64,000 nt of DNA from an uncultured Jannaschia sp. (GTDB lineage Bacteria; Pseudomonadota; Alphaproteobacteria; Rhodobacterales; Rhodobacteraceae), in NCBI GenBank assembly GCA_947494145.1, contig CANLTZ010000005.1, positions 1 to 64,000 on the forward strand, given 5' to 3'. Positions 5,912-14,128 of this stretch are shown piece after piece (the stretch's first letter is position 1; the number at the start of each line of letters is the position of its first letter). Below the pieces are notes generated by a model. The model ran no database searches. It was given only the letters and a program-made list of their open reading frames with translations, and was not told the origin of the DNA. The position numbers and the translations under genes are program-made.

Positions 5912-8743
5912 TTAAGCCGCAAACCTTTTCGCTGGGTCTGGAAGCCGAAATGTCGAGATCAGCTTTCGGGATTGGCCAGCATCTGTTGACAAGGCCCGGG
6001 CGGTCTTGTCAGCTTCGGCGGCAAGGTCGAGCCCCTCCTTCGCGCCGCTTTCGATCTCCCGGACGGCGCCGCCAATTTCAGATACGCGTTCCGCTTGCGC
6101 GCCGCCCATCTCGCTCAGAGTGCCGGAAAGCTCGGACGCATCGGTCACGGCATCCAGGATCGCCCCCAAGCTGGCGCGGACGAGGTCCACCCGCTCGCGC
6201 CCGGTGGCGAAGGCCTTGCTCATCATTTCCGCGCGCTCTTGGATTTCTCCAACCACTTCGGCGGTCTGGTTTGCGAGGCCCCGCACTTCTTCCGCAACGA
6301 CGCGGAAACCGGTTTGACCTGCCTGGCGCGACGCTTCGACCGACGCATTCACGGCAAGCAGATTGGTCCGGAAAGCGATTTCGCCGATCTGCTCGACGGA
6401 GGCGGCAATCTCGCGGGCAGCGCGGTCCATTTCCAGCATTTGCTGAGCCGCTTCTGTTGCCAATTTGTCCCCTTTGCGCGCGGCCGACTGGGCCCCAGCA
6501 CAATGCTCAGCGGTGCGTTGCGACGTTTCGGCGCCGTCCGAGGCCATTTTATCGATGAGCGTCAACGCTTCGACCGCGGAGTTCATCAGGCTTGCCTGTT
6601 CGGCCGAGCGTGCATGAATGCGACCGCTGGAATGTAGCGTTTTCTCTGAGCTTTCGGCGACATGGTCGGCGACCTGCGACAGGCCCGAAATGACATCCGA
6701 CAGAGTCCGTGTTGCGCGCCTGACATCGGCGGCAAGCGCTGCAAAGCGGCCCTTATGGCTGTCTTCCATCTCAGCGGTGAGATCGCCATTCGCAAGGACC
6801 GACAGAACCCGGCCAAGGTCATCAAGACCGCGTTCGCAAGACATCGAGACGGAGTTCACGCCTTCGCAAAGCTCCAGAAAGAAGCCTTGGCGCCCCTCTG
6901 TCGACAACCGTGCTGAAAAATCGCCGTTCGACGCGGCACCGACAGCGTGCTGCAGGTCGGTCACGGTTGCCGTCAGTTCGCCCAAAGTGGCATTCACCGT
7001 CTCGGCGATCCGGCCCATGAGCCCGCCACGATCATCGTTGACCCGGACGCTTAGGTCACCGTTTGCAAGCGCCGTCATGGCCCTTTCAACCGATGTAAGG
7101 CTTTCGGCCGTGACATCGCAAAGGCGGTTCAGGCGCTCTGCCATTTCGAGTTCAAACCCCTCGCGATTTTCGACCTCCAGACGCCGGTCGAAATGTCCTG
7201 CGGCACAGGCGTCGATGATTTCACCGACATCGCGTTGCATTGCCGCATGGCGCGCAAGCTCTGCCTTGGCCGCAGCGGCTTCTTCTTGGCGGCGTTGTTG
7301 GATTTTCTCGATAATTCGGTTGAACAGGACAGACATCTCATAAGCGTCGTCGCCATGTTCAAGCATGATGGGCTCAATATCGGCACCGTCATTCCGCGCA
7401 ACCTTGGCCATGGCAGCCGTCAGAATGCCCGACCCCATGGGCGCGTCATGTTCATGGCTATTGAGGCCTTCACGTTCGGCTTCGGCGGTCACGCGGAAAC
7501 GGCGATTGCCGTCGGGGCCTGCGGGCAGGATATGTGCCGCAACGCGCAGCAAGGCGTAGGCCACGGTAAACGCCCAAACGAACACGACAATCCCCCCTCC
7601 GAATTGAACCGCCACCTGGGTGAGCCGATCAGCGGTGAGGAGGGCGTCTTCACGGGCGAGGATACCCGTCATGATGAGGCCAAAGAAACCGGCAGCGCCA
7701 TGGACGGAAATCGCCTGGAGTGGGTCGTCAATCTTGAAGGCACGTTCCAACATCTCAGCACAAAGAAAGACCACGGCACCGCCGCCGACGCCGATCAGCA
7801 TGGCGTTTTGGGCCGTCACCGCATCGGCACCTGCGGTGACAGCGACGAGCCCCCCGATCAAGCCGTTGATTGCCTGCTCGGGCCGGAAATGCCCTGTGCG
7901 AATACGACCGATGACCGTGACCGCGAGGCCACCGCAGGCCCCGGCAATCATGGTGTTCATGACCACGTGAGCAAATGCTTCGGTGCCCGCCGTCGTGGAC
8001 CCCCCATTGAAACCGATCCAACCAACCCAGATGAGAAGCGCACCCATGGTGGACAGGACCGGCGAATGGCCGTGCAGCACCCGCGGCTTGCCATTCTCGT
8101 CGAACTTGTCGGAGCGCGGCCCCACGATCAGAACTGCGGCCAGCGCGACGGCAGCGCCAGTCATGTGCACCACCGCACCGCCCGCAAAATCAATGAGGCC
8201 CCAGGCAGCGAGGAACGGCGTTTCGTCGCCCGAAAGTATCCCGCCCCACACCCAGTGGCCCACTGTCGGGTAGATGATAAGCCCAACCATGGCGGTGCAG
8301 GTGATATAGCCCATCATGCTCATCCGTTCGGCCACGGCGCCCGACACAATGGTCGCCGCCGTTCCACAGAACATCAGTTGGAACACGAAGAAGGTCATGT
8401 GCCATTTGTCGGTGGCGCCGTAAAACAGTGCGTCGCTATCCCACCCGATCCATCCGCTGATGCTGCTGCCGAACATCAGGGTGAAACCGACGGCCCCGAA
8501 GACGACAGTCGAAACGATGAAGTCGATCAGGTTCTTTTGCGCGACATTGACGGAGTTCTTTGACCGCACATGCCCGGCTTCAAGAAGCAGGAATCCAGCT
8601 TGCATCAAGAAAACCAAGCCAGCTGCCGTCATCGTCCAGACGTGATCAAGATTGGTTTGCAGCGCAAAACGGTCAGGCTGGGCGTGAACCGGAAGTGCAG
8701 CAAGACCCAGCATGAGGCAGGCCAGTCCAAGGATCAGCTTCAT
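5912..8743 (-). CDS. Ammonium transporter-poly-HAMP-methyl-accepting chemotaxis fusion protein
   Basis: 943 residues from the ATG at 8743. After a signal peptide (to about 22) comes a full-length Amt domain (about 25-405). It has the pore motifs expected of the family: FQLMFCGTAATI, GHWVWGG, the first histidine in GGAVVHMTG (His193) and the second in SVHGAAGFFG (His348). The Amt C-terminal tail signature EREGLNSHEH is retained near 425-435. A coiled linker follows, then four HAMP-like repeats marked by AxGxFD/ANGDL/SNGDF/ANGDL at about 514-680, then an MCP signalling domain (about 690-935) with the hairpin tip IGEIAFRTNLLAVNASVEAS. The protein should sense or transport ammonium and signal to CheA/CheW. 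No che gene is in the window. A GTG three codons upstream is an alternative start. Confidence 0.9.
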   Translation of the reverse strand: MKLILGLACLMLGLAALPVHAQPDRFALQTNLDHVWTMTAAGLVFLMQAGFLLLEAGHVRSKNSVNVAQKNLIDFIVSTVVFGAVGFTLMFGSSISGWIGWDSDALFYGATDKWHMTFFVFQLMFCGTAATIVSGAVAERMSMMGYITCTAMVGLIIYPTVGHWVWGGILSGDETPFLAAWGLIDFAGGAVVHMTGAAVALAAVLIVGPRSDKFDENGKPRVLHGHSPVLSTMGALLIWVGWIGFNGGSTTAGTEAFAHVVMNTMIAGACGGLAVTVIGRIRTGHFRPEQAINGLIGGLVAVTAGADAVTAQNAMLIGVGGGAVVFLCAEMLERAFKIDDPLQAISVHGAAGFFGLIMTGILAREDALLTADRLTQVAVQFGGGIVVFVWAFTVAYALLRVAAHILPAGPDGNRRFRVTAEAEREGLNSHEHDAPMGSGILTAAMAKVARNDGADIEPIMLEHGDDAYEMSVLFNRIIEKIQQRRQEEAAAAKAELARHAAMQRDVGEIIDACAAGHFDRRLEVENREGFELEMAERLNRLCDVTAESLTSVERAMTALANGDLSVRVNDDRGGLMGRIAETVNATLGELTATVTDLQHAVGAASNGDFSARLSTEGRQGFFLELCEGVNSVSMSCERGLDDLGRVLSVLANGDLTAEMEDSHKGRFAALAADVRRATRTLSDVISGLSQVADHVAESSEKTLHSSGRIHARSAEQASLMNSAVEALTLIDKMASDGAETSQRTAEHCAGAQSAARKGDKLATEAAQQMLEMDRAAREIAASVEQIGEIAFRTNLLAVNASVEASRQAGQTGFRVVAEEVRGLANQTAEVVGEIQERAEMMSKAFATGRERVDLVRASLGAILDAVTDASELSGTLSEMGGAQAERVSEIGGAVREIESGAKEGLDLAAEADKTARALSTDAGQSRKLISTFRLPDPAKRFAA

Positions 8744-8808
8744 TCTCTCCACATCCGGTCATTGGAAGATTTTGGAAGCTATGGAGTATGAAGGCCTAAT
8801 ATTTCGTA

Positions 8809-8841
8809 AAGCCCGAGCGCATCAAAGACGCGCTCGGGCTT
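8809..8841 (-). terminator. Rho-independent terminator after yceI
   Basis: A perfect 12-bp stem AAGCCCGAGCGC / GCGCTCGGGCTT with a 9-base loop lies just past the stop of the minus-strand yceI gene. The T-run after the stem on that strand is short (TTTACG), so efficiency may be moderate. Confidence 0.75.
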
Positions 8842-8851
8842 CGATGGTTAA

Positions 8852-9448
8852 TCAAGCGGCGTCGGTGCCCGCTTCGATGGAGATCACGATTTCGACTTCA
8901 TCGGACACAAACGGCGCAAATGCCCCCACGCCGAAATCGGACCGCAGAATGGTCGTCGTCGCGTCAAAGCCAAGCCATGGCTTGCCCTGCTGCGGATGGG
9001 TGCCCTGCTGGTTGAGCGTCGTGTCCAGGACCACCGATTGCGTGACACCGTTCATCGTCAGATCGCCGGTGATCAGGGCCGTGTCTTCGCCGGTCACTTC
9101 GATGGAGGTGCTTTCGAAGCTGACCGTATTACGGGCTTCGTCAGCCGCGGCGTCAGAAGACGCGTTGAAGAAATCCGCGGAAAGAAAATGCTCATCGCGC
9201 TTTTCCCAGCCCGTGAACATCATCGTAATCGGCATGGAGACCGAGACGGAGGAATTGGCTGGATCGTCTTCGTCAAAATTGATGGTGCCCTCGAAGCCAG
9301 AGAACATGCCATATGTCGTTGAATAACCGAGGTGGTCATAGCTGAAGATGATCTGGCTATGGCTTGCATCCAGCGCGTAAGGAACCGGGTCGGCGAAGGC
9401 AGGTGCCGCGGCGAGAATGGCAGCGGCTGCAAGGGTGGTGCGGATCAT
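8852..9448 (-). CDS. YceI family periplasmic lipid-binding-like protein
   Basis: 198 residues from the ATG at 9448, which has AGGAGG six bases upstream. An N-terminal signal peptide (MIRTTLAAAAILAAAPAFAD) is followed by one YceI domain. The lipocalin-like barrel is indicated by the opening YALDASHSQIIFSYDHLGYS, the central LTMNGVTQSVVLD and the closing SDFGVGAF. YceI proteins are periplasmic and bind isoprenoid or amphiphilic ligands; many are induced by pH or stress. It is a single-gene unit with its own terminator. A GGCACA-N6-TGTGCC palindrome at 9481-9498 lies about 33 bases upstream of the start and may be an operator. Confidence 0.9.
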   Translation of the reverse strand: MIRTTLAAAAILAAAPAFADPVPYALDASHSQIIFSYDHLGYSTTYGMFSGFEGTINFDEDDPANSSVSVSMPITMMFTGWEKRDEHFLSADFFNASSDAAADEARNTVSFESTSIEVTGEDTALITGDLTMNGVTQSVVLDTTLNQQGTHPQQGKPWLGFDATTTILRSDFGVGAFAPFVSDEVEIVISIEAGTDAA

Positions 9449-9480
9449 GAAGGACCTCCTGTCGGGTTTGGCTGGTGTAT

Positions 9481-9498
9481 GGCACACAAGATTGTGCC
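9481..9498. promoter_or_regulatory. Palindrome upstream of yceI
   Basis: GGCACA, six bases, TGTGCC: a perfect 6-bp dyad located 33-50 bases upstream of the yceI start codon, where a regulator could act. A related dyad, GCACA-N4-TGTGC, occurs at 29594-29607. The cognate regulator is unknown. Confidence 0.35.
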
Positions 9499-9813
9499 TG
9501 AAGTTCAGAAGGCAAACAGGCGTGGGTCAACAGATCGTGTGCAGCCTTGCACCGGCAAGTCTTTGCCGAGTCGAGGGCAAGGATGATCACGTCAATGCTG
9601 TCCAGCGCCCCGTGAAGCAGGGTCTCGGTCGCAAAGATCATCAGAGCGTTTTTGCAAGTCGATTTGCACTTCGGTGGAAGGGAAAACGCCGACACGAAGG
9701 GCCGCGCAAAAGGCACGGCGACTGGATGTCGCATCGCGTCGTACCGGCACGCAAACGGCACCGGTCGATGGTCGGGGAAATACGCAAGTACTAAAAAAAA
9801 CATTTGTTGGTCG

Positions 9814-9840
9814 GGAACATTTGGCCCGGGGCGGCGCGTT
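9814..9840 (+). promoter_or_regulatory. Possible ECF-type (EcfG-like) promoter
   Basis: GGAAC at 9814-9818 and CGTT at 9837-9840 resemble the -35 and -10 elements of the alphaproteobacterial general stress sigma factor EcfG, ahead of a PRC-barrel gene of a type often stress-induced. The spacer is 18 bases, longer than the usual 16-17, and many Rhodobacteraceae lack EcfG, so this is tentative. Confidence 0.3.
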
Positions 9841-9876
9841 GTCTCATCACAACCGCACCAACAGGGAGACACTCAA

Positions 9877-10314
9877 ATGTTACGTATTTTTACCACCACT
9901 GCACTGTCCGCAGCCCTAGCCCTGCCGCTGGCCGCACAAGCGCAGGTCGCAGACATCAACGAATTGATTCGCACCCGTGACATCACTGGCGGCCCGGTCT
10001 ACTCGATTTCGTCCGTCTATGACGAAACGACTTGGGCAGATGCCGACAATGCATCCTGGGATGCGATGAATTGGCAGGATGAATACGCGCAAATCGGCGA
10101 GATCGAAGACGTGGTCCTGGACGAAAGCGGCCAAATGGTCGGTATCGTTGCAGAAGTGGGCGGTTTTCTGGATATCGGGGACAAGCACGTCATGGTGCCT
10201 GTGGCAGACCTGCGGCTTGTGCCCGTCGATGACACGTCCTTTAGCTATGTGACCCGGTTGAGCGAAGAGCAGCTGGAAGAAATGGAAAGCGTCGACGAAG
10301 GCTGGTTTGATTGA
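9877..10314 (+). CDS. Exported PRC-barrel domain protein
   Basis: 145 residues from the ATG at 9877, with GGGAG upstream. A signal peptide ends near AQAQ (residue 22). The body contains one PRC-barrel: GEIEDVVLDESGQMVGIVAE, then VGGFLDIGDKHVMVPVADL. The C-terminus is strongly acidic (SEEQLEEMESVDEGWFD). PRC-barrels are found in photosynthetic reaction centre H subunits, RimM and many small alphaproteobacterial envelope proteins, where they mediate protein contacts. The signal peptide places it in the periplasm. It is monocistronic, with its own terminator. The molecular role is unknown. Confidence 0.82.
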   Translation: MLRIFTTTALSAALALPLAAQAQVADINELIRTRDITGGPVYSISSVYDETTWADADNASWDAMNWQDEYAQIGEIEDVVLDESGQMVGIVAEVGGFLDIGDKHVMVPVADLRLVPVDDTSFSYVTRLSEEQLEEMESVDEGWFD

Positions 10315-10340
10315 TCGGATTAGTTTGCAAAGACTTTGGG

Positions 10341-10370
10341 AAAGGGGCCGCGAGGCCCCTTTCTTATGTT
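10341..10370 (+). terminator. Rho-independent terminator after the PRC-barrel gene
   Basis: The stem AAAGGGGCC / GGCCCCTTT with loop GCGA is followed by a pyrimidine run (CTTATGTTT), 26 bases after the stop codon. Confidence 0.8.
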
Positions 10371-10529
10371 TGGCCGTGAGTTGAGACGGGCTGCGCTTGA
10401 ACACGGAGCCGCCATCGCGCTGTTGCCACACTAAGTTAATAGGCGCGCTGGCGCCAACGCGAGGGGGATGCTGCCCCAAAGCCTTTGTGCAGCGAATGCC
10501 TAGCCGATGAATGCAAGCGGCGATGCCCC

Positions 10530-10557
10530 TTGCGCGTTGCGTGCACATCGCTATACC
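10530..10557 (+). promoter_or_regulatory. Putative sigma-70 promoter of the rpsF operon
   Basis: TTGCGC at 10530-10535, a 16-base spacer, then TATACC at 10552-10557. It is the best -35/-10 pair in the gap before rpsF and would leave a leader of about 95 bases. The call rests on sequence resemblance only. Confidence 0.4.
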
Positions 10558-10598
10558 CCGCCCATCCCGTCAGACGATTTATCTGCGTGGTCTCTCGT

Positions 10599-10626
10599 GT
10601 CCGGGCGGCGGGTGAACGGCCCGGAC
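10599..10626 (+). promoter_or_regulatory. Hairpin in the rpsF leader
   Basis: A perfect 8-bp stem GTCCGGGC / GCCCGGAC with a 12-base loop (GGCGGGTGAACG) lies 33 bases before the rpsF start. Leaders of rpsF operons in many bacteria carry an S6:S18-binding structure used for autoregulation. This hairpin is in the right place, but the conserved bulge of that motif was not established. Confidence 0.35.
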
Positions 10627-10659
10627 TTTGAAACACGCGCTAGAAAAACAGGAGCTCAC

Positions 10660-11013
10660 ATGCCGCTCTATGAGCATGTCATGATCGCGCGTCAGGATCT
10701 GTCCAACGCGCAGGCCGAAGGCCTTGTGGAACATTTCAGCACCGTTCTTGCAGATAACGGCGGCAGCGTCGTCGATAGCGAGTATTGGGGCGTGAAAACC
10801 ATGGCCTACAAGATCAACAAGAACCGCAAGGGGCACTACGCCTTCCTGCGCACCGACGCGCCTTCGGCCGCCGTGCAGGAGATGGAGCGTCTGGCCCGCC
10901 TGCATGACGACGTCATGCGCGTGCTGACCGTGAAGGTCGACGCCCACGAGGAAGGCCCCTCGATTCAGATGCAGAAGCGCGACGAGCGGTCCGACCGCCG
11001 CGAACGTCGATAA
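10660..11013 (+). CDS. rpsF: 30S ribosomal protein S6
   Basis: 117 residues from the ATG at 10660, with AGGAG nine bases upstream. The N-terminal MPLYEHVMIARQDLS and the internal GVKTMAYKINKNRKGHY are characteristic of bacterial S6. The C-terminus is a short charged tail (QKRDERSDRRERR). S6 binds S18 in the platform of the small subunit, and rpsR follows 12 bases downstream, the standard order. A longer upstream reading in this frame was rejected because it has no ribosome binding site and lacks S6 similarity. Confidence 0.97.
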   Translation: MPLYEHVMIARQDLSNAQAEGLVEHFSTVLADNGGSVVDSEYWGVKTMAYKINKNRKGHYAFLRTDAPSAAVQEMERLARLHDDVMRVLTVKVDAHEEGPSIQMQKRDERSDRRERR

Positions 11014-11025
11014 GGAGACGGACAC

Positions 11026-11253
11026 ATGGCTGCTAAACCTTTCTTCCGTCGCCGCAAGACCGACCCGTTCGAGGGTCCCAACGCGCCCAAGATCGACTAC
11101 AAGGACACCCGCCTACTGCAGCGCTATATCAGCGAACGTGGCAAGATCGTGCCCGCCCGTATCACCGCCGTTTCGGCCAAGAACCAGCGCAAATTGGCCC
11201 GTGCCATCAAGCGCGCGCGGTTCCTGGCCCTGCTGCCTTACGCCGTCAAATAA
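11026..11253 (+). CDS. rpsR: 30S ribosomal protein S18
   Basis: 75 residues, normal family length. The [10 protein letters not shown] start, the [25 protein letters not shown] core and the [14 protein letters not shown] end are typical. It forms a heterodimer with S6 on 16S rRNA. AAGGAG lies upstream, and rplI follows after 12 bases, completing the rpsF-rpsR-rplI operon. Confidence 0.98.
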   Translation: MAAKPFFRRRKTDPFEGPNAPKIDYKDTRLLQRYISERGKIVPARITAVSAKNQRKLARAIKRARFLALLPYAVK

Positions 11254-11265
11254 GGGGACTTCGAT

Positions 11266-11895
11266 ATGCAAGTGATCCTTTTGGAACGCGTGGCCAAGCT
11301 CGGTCAGATGGGCGAGGTTGTGGACGTGAAACCCGGCTATGCCCGGAACTTCCTGCTGCCCCAAGGCAAGGCGCTGACGGCCTCCAAAGCCAACGTGGCC
11401 GCCTTCGAAGGCCGCAAGGCGCAACTCGAAGCGGACAACCTCGAAACCCGCAAGGAAGCCGAGGCAATGGCTGAAAAGCTGGGTGGCCAGCAATTCGTCA
11501 TCATCCGCCAGGCTTCTGATTCCGGGGCGCTTTATGGCTCCGTCACCACACGTGACGCCGCCGAAGCGGCGACCGAAGCCGGGTTCACCGTGGCCCGTGG
11601 CCAAGTGGCCCTCCAGCGTCCGATCAAGGAACTCGGCCTGCACCCGGTCAGCGTGATCCTCCACCCCGAGGTGGAAATCGAGATCACGATGAACGTGGCC
11701 CGCAGCCAGGAAGAAGCGGAACTGCAGGCCTCGGGCAAGTCCATCCAGGAACTGGCCGCCGAGGAAGAAGCCGCCGCCGAATTCGAAATCGCCGAACTCT
11801 TCGACGATATCGGCTCGGCCGCCGACGATCTGGCCGAAGACGGCACGGTGAGCACGCCCGAAGGCGATGGCGCGGACGATCAGCCCGAAAGCTGA
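11266..11895 (+). CDS. rplI: 50S ribosomal protein L9 with long acidic tail
   Basis: 209 residues. The N-terminal domain (1-52) has [15 protein letters not shown] and [16 protein letters not shown]. The central helix and C-terminal rRNA-binding domain run to about 150, with [16 protein letters not shown] and [15 protein letters not shown]. After that comes a tail of about 50 residues rich in Glu, Asp and Ala ([19 protein letters not shown] and onward) not found in the roughly 149-residue Escherichia coli protein. Such tails are common in alphaproteobacterial L9. It is the last gene of the operon, followed by a strong terminator. Confidence 0.97.
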   Translation: MQVILLERVAKLGQMGEVVDVKPGYARNFLLPQGKALTASKANVAAFEGRKAQLEADNLETRKEAEAMAEKLGGQQFVIIRQASDSGALYGSVTTRDAAEAATEAGFTVARGQVALQRPIKELGLHPVSVILHPEVEIEITMNVARSQEEAELQASGKSIQELAAEEEAAAEFEIAELFDDIGSAADDLAEDGTVSTPEGDGADDQPES

Positions 11896-11920
11896 GCGCA
11901 ACGCACATAGAAACGCCGCT

Positions 11921-11950
11921 AGGGCCGTTCTTCGGGGCGGCCCTTTTTTG
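11921..11950 (+). terminator. Rho-independent terminator of the rpsF-rpsR-rplI operon
   Basis: The stem AGGGCCG / CGGCCCT with a 10-base loop is followed by a run of six T (11944-11949), 25 bases after the rplI stop. Confidence 0.88.
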
Positions 11951-12048
11951 CGTGTAACGTGCCGTTAGGTGCGAAGGCCCATGCAGCGGACTGGGAAAGG
12001 CGTAGGCTTCCACTGACCGAATCAAAAAACGCAGCGGAGGCCACCCCA

Positions 12049-14010
12049 ATGTCACTAACTCGCCGTCACTTCCTGACCGCCAGTGCCGGGGCCGCGGGCC
12101 TCGTCATGATCCACCCGTTTGCCGCCCGCGCCCAGGCCAACCAGGCCCATCTGCGCATCGCAGAGACCACGGACCTGCATGTCCATGTCTGGCCCTACGA
12201 TTATTACGGCGACCGCGCCGTCGAAAATGTGGGCTTGGCTCGGACCGCGGCGCTGATCGAACAGGTGCGCGCGGAATCCGGTAACGCCCTCGTCCTCGAC
12301 AATGGCGATTTCCTGCAGGGCAATCCCATGGGCGATTACATGGCCTATGAACGCGGGCTGAAAGAGGGCGATCTGCACCCGATCATCGCCGCCATGAATG
12401 CCGTTGGCTTCGACGGGGCCACAATCGGGAACCATGAATTCAACTATGGTATCGAATTCCTGGACAAGGCCCTGGCGCGCGCCGACTTCCCCGTCGTGCT
12501 GGCCAACATCGTCAAGGAACAGGCTGGGCAGGTCACCGACGACACAACCCTCGTGGCGCCCTATGCCATGCTTGAGCGCGAAATCGTGGACGGCGCAGGC
12601 AATGCGCATCCCATCAAGGTGGGCATCATCGGCTTCACCCCGCCCCAGGTCATGCTGTGGGATCGCCGCCATATGGAAGGCAACGTCACCGCCCGCGATA
12701 TCGTCGCCACCGCCGAAGCTTATGTGCCGCAGATGAAAGAGGAAGGCGCCGATCTCATCATCGCACTCAGCCATTCGGGCATCGGGGCTGCCCAGCATGA
12801 GGACATGATGGAAAACGCCTCTGTGCCACTGGCCGCCGTGCCGGGGATCGACATCGTCCTGACGGGCCACCATCACCGCGAATTCCCTGGTGAGGCCTAT
12901 GCCGGGATCGAAGGGGTCGATGCCACGGCAGGCACGATCCATGGCAAACCCGCCGTGATGCCCGGCTTCTGGGGTAGTCATATGGGCCTCATCGACTTGA
13001 TGTTGGAACGGGATGGCGGCGCTTGGCGCATCGCGGCCTCCACCTCGGAACTACGGCCAATTGCCATCCGCCAGGAAGATCGCAGCTGGGCGCCCCAGGT
13101 CGAAAGCCTCGATACGGTCCTGTCCGCAACCGAGGCCGACCACCAGGCGACACTGGATTATGTGCGTCGCGCCGTGGGTAAAACCGACGCGCCGCTGCAC
13201 AGCTACTTTGCGCTGGTGGCCGATGACCCGTCAGTCCAGATCGTCTCAAATGCGCAGAAATGGTATGTGGGCCAACTGCTTGAAGGCACCGAACATGCGG
13301 GCCTGCCCATCTTGTCGGCCGCGGCCCCCTTCAAGGCCGGCGGTCGGGGTGGCCCGGAATACTACACCGACGTGCCTGCGGGCGATGTGGCTATCCGCAA
13401 CGTGGCGGACCTCTATCTTTACCCCAACACGGTGCGGGCCGTGCGCGTCACTGGCCAGCAAGTGAAAGACTGGCTCGAACGCTCTGCCGGCATGTTCAAC
13501 CAGATCGAGCCGGGCTCAAAGGATGCCATCCTGCTGAACCCGGACTTCCCCAGCTACAACTTCGACATCATCGACGGCGTTCAGTACAAGATCGACCTGA
13601 GCCAACCTGCCCGCTTCGACCGCGATGGCGCCGTGGTGAACCCCGATGCAAACCGGATCACGGATCTTACCTACCAGGGTGAGCCCCTTGATATGGATGC
13701 GGAATTCGTCATCGCCACGAACAATTACCGTGCCAGCGGCGGAGGCAGTTTCCCCGGCGCAGATGGGTCCACCATCATCGTGGAAGCGCCGGACACCAAC
13801 CGCGATGTCATTGTCCGCTACATCGTCGATCAGGGCACGATCAGCCCGTCGGCGGATGCCAATTGGACCTTTGCGCCACTGGGCGACACCACCGTCCTGT
13901 TCGAGACGGGCCCTGCCGCCGAAGCCTATTCGGACACGGTGCCCGGCATCACGCCAGAGCCTGCGGGAAGCTCGGACGAGGGCTTCATGCGCTTCCGCAT
14001 CGGCCTTTGA
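12049..14010 (+). CDS. cpdB: Tat-exported 2',3'-cyclic-nucleotide 2'-phosphodiesterase / 5'-nucleotidase
   Basis: 653 residues from the ATG at 12049 (GGAGG upstream). The N-terminus carries a twin-arginine signal, TRRHFLTASAGAAG, ending at ARAQA, so a folded metalloenzyme is exported to the periplasm. The calcineurin-like metallophosphoesterase domain (about 35-300) has the metal ligands in ETTDLHVH, DNGDFLQGN, GNHEFNYG, ALSHSGIG and GHHHREFPG. The C-terminal 5'-nucleotidase domain (about 350-630) has LPILSAAAPFKAGGRGG and the substrate-stacking region NNYRASGGGSFPG. It would hydrolyse 2',3'-cyclic nucleotides and 3'-nucleotides for phosphate and nucleoside scavenging. It is monocistronic. 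Confidence 0.9.
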   Translation: MSLTRRHFLTASAGAAGLVMIHPFAARAQANQAHLRIAETTDLHVHVWPYDYYGDRAVENVGLARTAALIEQVRAESGNALVLDNGDFLQGNPMGDYMAYERGLKEGDLHPIIAAMNAVGFDGATIGNHEFNYGIEFLDKALARADFPVVLANIVKEQAGQVTDDTTLVAPYAMLEREIVDGAGNAHPIKVGIIGFTPPQVMLWDRRHMEGNVTARDIVATAEAYVPQMKEEGADLIIALSHSGIGAAQHEDMMENASVPLAAVPGIDIVLTGHHHREFPGEAYAGIEGVDATAGTIHGKPAVMPGFWGSHMGLIDLMLERDGGAWRIAASTSELRPIAIRQEDRSWAPQVESLDTVLSATEADHQATLDYVRRAVGKTDAPLHSYFALVADDPSVQIVSNAQKWYVGQLLEGTEHAGLPILSAAAPFKAGGRGGPEYYTDVPAGDVAIRNVADLYLYPNTVRAVRVTGQQVKDWLERSAGMFNQIEPGSKDAILLNPDFPSYNFDIIDGVQYKIDLSQPARFDRDGAVVNPDANRITDLTYQGEPLDMDAEFVIATNNYRASGGGSFPGADGSTIIVEAPDTNRDVIVRYIVDQGTISPSADANWTFAPLGDTTVLFETGPAAEAYSDTVPGITPEPAGSSDEGFMRFRIGL

Positions 14011-14018
14011 CATGGAGA

Positions 14019-14047
14019 GCCGAGGCTGCCGTTGCGGCAGCCTCGGC
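14019..14047 (+). terminator. Hairpin after the cpdB-type gene
   Basis: A perfect 12-bp stem GCCGAGGCTGCC / GGCAGCCTCGGC with a 5-base loop lies eight bases after the stop codon. It has no T-tract, so it may protect the mRNA end or act with Rho. Confidence 0.55.
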
Positions 14048-14128
14048 CAATCGCGCATCGGGCCGTGACGACCGGCACCGGCGCCCTATCCTTCGGTACG
14101 ATGTGGACCTCGTGACCGGAGAACCCAA

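Larger units (their letters stand above)
9449..9876. other. Divergent intergenic region yceI / PRC-barrel gene
   Basis: 428 bases between two divergent genes with no convincing coding region. It holds the palindrome at 9481-9498 near yceI, a poly-A tract at 9793-9800, and a GGAAC...CGTT pair at 9814-9840 in front of the PRC-barrel gene. The rest shows nothing recognisable. Confidence 0.5.

Noticed and set aside
7193-8563. 456-codon plus-strand frame antisense to the Amt-MCP gene
   Set aside because: Composition is that of an antisense shadow (His, Gly, Asp rich) with no start signal or recognisable domain.
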